DNA from: Xanthobacteraceae bacterium
GTDB taxonomy: Bacteria > Pseudomonadota > Alphaproteobacteria > Rhizobiales > Xanthobacteraceae
Length of the DNA: 8,360 bases
Reading direction: 5' to 3'
Assembly: GCA_030043335.1 (NCBI GenBank)
Contig: JASHXX010000034.1
Coordinates: forward strand, 1-8,360
In this document: one piece after another, positions 6,290 through 8,360 of the stretch
Numbering within the stretch: position 1 is the stretch's first letter
How the letters are laid out: the number at the start of each line of letters is the position of its first letter
Program-made: the position numbers and the translations under genes
Notes under the pieces: model-generated
Told to the model about the DNA's origin: nothing
The model's input: only the letters and a program-made list of their open reading frames with translations
Databases searched by the model: none

Positions 6290-7123
6290 ATGCCCGATGC
6301 ATTCGCCTATTGCGCCGACCTTGTCCGGGCGACCGACCGCGACCGCTTCATCGCCACGCTGTTCGCGCCGGCTGACCGGCGCGGTGCGCTTCACGCGCTC
6401 TATGCCTTCAATAGTGAAATCGCCCGGGTGCACGAGGCGGTGCGTGAGGCGCTTCCCGGCGAAGTCCGCCTGCAGTGGTGGCGTGACGTCATCGGCGGGG
6501 AACGGAAGGAGGCACGCGCCAATCCGGTCGCGTCCGCGCTTCTTGAAACGATGGCCCGCCACGGTCTCGCCGCGGAGAGGCTGGTCGCGCTCATCGAGGC
6601 GCGCCGCTTCGATCTCTACGATGATCCGATGGCGACACTCATCGACCTCGAAACCTACGCGAGGGACACCTCTTCGGCGCTGTTGGGCCTCGCGGCGCGA
6701 ATCCTCTCCGGATCCGACGCCGAGGCGTTTACCGGGCCGGCCGGAATCGCCTATGCCATGGCCGGCCTCATTCGCGCCTTTCCGCTCCATGCCGTGCGCC
6801 GCCGGCTCTACGTGCCGGTCGAACTCCTGGAGCGCCATCGGGCGCATCCGCATGACATCTTCGCCGGCCGACCCTCGGCCGGCCTCGCGGCCGCGCTCGC
6901 CGAGCTACGAGACGTCGCCCGTCATCATCTTGACGCGGCGCGCGAGCACGCGACGGCGCTGCCGCCGACGGCCATTGCCGCCGTACTGCCGGTCGCGCTG
7001 GTTCGGCCTTCACTCGATCGTTCGGCGCGCAGCGATCCGTTTGCGCCCGGGGAGATTGCGCCCTGGCGGAAGCAATGGCTGATCTGGCGTGCGGCGCGAA
7101 ATCCGGCGCGAATTGCCGGGTGA
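6290..7123 (+). CDS. Squalene/phytoene synthase family protein, NDUFAF6-like, without the Asp-rich motifs
   Basis: This 277-residue, mainly helical protein has the squalene/phytoene synthase fold. Family landmarks are FIATLFAPADRRGALHALYA (20-39), RLQWWRDVI (60-68), ARRFDLYDD (104-112), ETYARDTSSALLGLAA (121-136) and RRRLYVPVELL (170-180). Catalytic members carry a DDxxD-like motif on each of two helices. Here the first site reads FNSEIARVHEAV (40-51) and the second AYAMAGLIRAFP (154-165), with no aspartates, so diphosphate and magnesium binding and isoprenoid synthesis look unlikely. The LRAFP-like second site with a following HAVRR recalls NDUFAF6, a complex I assembly factor. Its position next to an NDUFAF3-like gene supports that reading. 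The start ATG 6290 has only a distant GAGG (6270-6273). It might be annotated as phytoene synthase; I consider that misleading. Confidence 0.88.
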   Translation: MPDAFAYCADLVRATDRDRFIATLFAPADRRGALHALYAFNSEIARVHEAVREALPGEVRLQWWRDVIGGERKEARANPVASALLETMARHGLAAERLVALIEARRFDLYDDPMATLIDLETYARDTSSALLGLAARILSGSDAEAFTGPAGIAYAMAGLIRAFPLHAVRRRLYVPVELLERHRAHPHDIFAGRPSAGLAAALAELRDVARHHLDAAREHATALPPTAIAAVLPVALVRPSLDRSARSDPFAPGEIAPWRKQWLIWRAARNPARIAG

Positions 7124-7140
7124 TCGCCGTTATTCGGCGG
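7124..7140. terminator. Small GC hairpin at the convergent 3' ends, possible terminator
   Basis: CGCCG (7125-7129) and CGGCG (7135-7139) pair perfectly around the loop TTATT, which contains the trmFO stop codon; a T/G wobble could extend the stem by one pair. A second short stem, CCGGC (7103-7107) with GCCGG (7115-7119), lies just inside the end of the upstream gene. Only six bases separate the two stop codons, so any terminator must overlap coding sequence. The stem is short and no U-tract follows, so support is weak. Confidence 0.28.
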
Positions 7141-8360
7141 CGTGGGGCACGGCGTCGGCGATCCAGGCGTCGAGATCGGCAAGGGCGCGCGCACAAAGCG
7201 CCGGTTTCTTGCTGTCCCGCGCGGCGGCGTGCCGGAGCGGCGGAAACAGGCCGAAATTGACGTTCATCGGCTGGAACGAGCGCGGGCCGGAATCGATCGT
7301 CTCGATATGGCCGCCGGTGATGTGACCGATGAGCGCGCCGTGCGCGGTAGTCGGCGGCGGCAATCGCGGCTCCTTGCCGCGCCGCTCGGCCGCGGCGAAG
7401 CAGCCGGCGAGAAGGCCGATCGCCGCAGACTCCACGTAACCTTCGCAGCCGGTGATCTGTCCGGCAAAGCGCAGCCGCGGCATCGCCTTGAGCCGCAGCG
7501 TCGCGTCGAGGAGTTTCGGCGAATTGAGGAAGGTGTTGCGATGCAGGCCGCCGAGCCGCGCGAACTCCGCCTTGGCCAAGCCGGGAATGGCGCGGAAGAT
7601 GCGCGCCTGCTCGCCGTGCTTCAGCTTAGTCTGGAAGCCGACCATGTTGAACAGCGTGCCGAGCTTGTTGTCCTGCCGTAGCTGCACCACGGCGTATGGC
7701 TTTGTGGTCGGATGCCGTGGATCGGTGAGGCCGAACGGCTTCATCGGCCCGTGGCGCAGCGTTTCGCGGCCGCGCTCGGCCATTACCTCGATCGGCAGGC
7801 AGCCGTCGAAATAGGGCGTGCCGGTTTCGAAGTCATGGAATTCGATTTTGTCGCCGGCAAGGAGCGCATCGACGAAGTCTTCGTATTGCGCGCGGGTGAG
7901 CGGACAATTGACGTAGTCGGCGCCGGAGCCGGCCGGCCCGGCCTTGTCGTAGCGCGACTGGAACCAGGCGATGTCGAAGTCAATGGTTTCGCGATGCACG
8001 ATCGGCGCGATCGCATCGAAGAACGCAAGCGCGGTTTCGCCGGTGAGCGCGGCGATCGCGTCGGCGAGCGCCGGCGAAGTGAGCGGGCCGGTCGCGATGA
8101 TGACGCTGTCCCACACCGGCGGCGGCGACAGCACTTCGTCGCGGCGGATTTGGATCAGCGGCTCGCCCTCGAGCGCCGCCGTGATTGCGGCGGCAAAGCC
8201 TTCGCGGTCGACCGCAAGTGCACCGCCGGCCGGCAGCTTGTGCGCGTCGGCGGCACGCATCACCAGCGAGCCGAGCCGCCGCATCTCGGCGTGCAGGAGA
8301 CCGATTGCGCTCGCCGCAGCGTCATCCGAGCGGAACGAGTTCGAACAGACGAGCTCCGCC
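7130..8360 (-). CDS. trmFO: Methylenetetrahydrofolate-tRNA-(uracil-5-)-methyltransferase TrmFO (5' end outside window)
   Basis: TrmFO is a cytosolic FAD enzyme that uses methylenetetrahydrofolate to make 5-methyluridine at position 54 of tRNA. The frame is open to the right window edge, giving 409 visible residues of about 470. The N-terminal FAD-binding glycine motif is outside. The visible part begins with [15 protein letters not shown], characteristic of the family and containing the conserved flavin-adduct cysteine (codon 8345-8347). The second conserved cysteine is in [15 protein letters not shown] (codon 7799-7801). [40 protein letters not shown] and [20 protein letters not shown] also match. 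An ATG at 8282-8284 is internal and should not be taken as the start. The gene converges on the secDF operon with six bases between stops. The identity is firm. Confidence 0.95.
   Translation of the reverse strand, partial: AELVCSNSFRSDDAAASAIGLLHAEMRRLGSLVMRAADAHKLPAGGALAVDREGFAAAITAALEGEPLIQIRRDEVLSPPPVWDSVIIATGPLTSPALADAIAALTGETALAFFDAIAPIVHRETIDFDIAWFQSRYDKAGPAGSGADYVNCPLTRAQYEDFVDALLAGDKIEFHDFETGTPYFDGCLPIEVMAERGRETLRHGPMKPFGLTDPRHPTTKPYAVVQLRQDNKLGTLFNMVGFQTKLKHGEQARIFRAIPGLAKAEFARLGGLHRNTFLNSPKLLDATLRLKAMPRLRFAGQITGCEGYVESAAIGLLAGCFAAAERRGKEPRLPPPTTAHGALIGHITGGHIETIDSGPRSFQPMNVNFGLFPPLRHAAARDSKKPALCARALADLDAWIADAVPHAAE

Noticed and set aside
4887..6302. Long open frame (471 codons) on the minus strand opposite secF and the Mth938-like gene
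   Set aside because: Arg/Ala/His-rich low-complexity translation with no known family, entirely antisense to real genes.
1..8360. Mobile elements, CRISPR arrays, tRNA or rRNA genes, toxin-antitoxin or defence genes
   Set aside because: I looked for transposase-like proteins, regularly spaced repeats, cloverleaf-like sequence and small paired genes and found none; gene order and composition are uniform and chromosomal.

Overview
The window is a high-GC stretch of an alphaproteobacterial chromosome, most likely from the Rhizobiales (Bradyrhizobium, Rhodopseudomonas or a relative). This rests on base composition, on the gene order (pcm, LysM/LytM lipoprotein, DUF815 ATPase, yajC-secD-secF, Mth938-like gene, squalene/phytoene-synthase-like gene, trmFO) and on a decayed copy of what looks like a Rhizobiales intergenic palindromic repeat between secD and secF. 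The genus cannot be fixed from this window. All gene identities come from reading the translations; no search was run.

Layout. (1) 2-313, plus strand: the C-terminal half of protein-L-isoaspartate O-methyltransferase (pcm), cut by the window start. (2) 314-424: a short AT-richer gap with a CtrA-like half-site pair and one GANTC site. (3) 425-1690, plus strand: a lipoprotein with two LysM domains and a LytM/M23 domain whose zinc-binding residues are mostly replaced, as in NlpD-type activators of cell-wall amidases. (4) 1702-1739: a strong imperfect hairpin between convergent genes. (5) 1724-2686, minus strand: an AAA+ ATPase of the DUF815 family. (6) 2687-2858: a divergent intergenic region with a good sigma-70-like promoter facing yajC. 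(7) 2859-7123, plus strand: an apparent five-gene operon of yajC, secD, secF, an Mth938/NDUFAF3-like gene and an NDUFAF6-like member of the squalene/phytoene synthase family. (8) 7130-8360, minus strand: trmFO, converging on the operon and cut at its 5' end by the window edge.

How the genes fit together. YajC, SecD and SecF form the accessory membrane complex of the Sec translocon, which supports proton-motive-force-driven export and membrane protein insertion. The two genes after secF resemble NDUFAF3 and NDUFAF6, mitochondrial assembly factors of respiratory complex I. The second has lost the aspartate-rich motifs needed for prenyl-transfer chemistry. The operon may therefore couple membrane insertion to assembly of a respiratory membrane complex. 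That is an inference from homology and gene order. The flanking genes serve cell-wall remodelling (LytM lipoprotein), protein repair (pcm) and tRNA modification (trmFO).

The window looks like conserved core chromosome. I saw no mobile element, CRISPR array, RNA gene or defence locus, and no clear sign of a wholly undescribed system. The points most worth a second look are the two degenerate enzyme folds, the secDF/complex-I-assembly linkage, the repeat inside the secD-secF gap, and the regulatory sequence upstream of the LytM lipoprotein.
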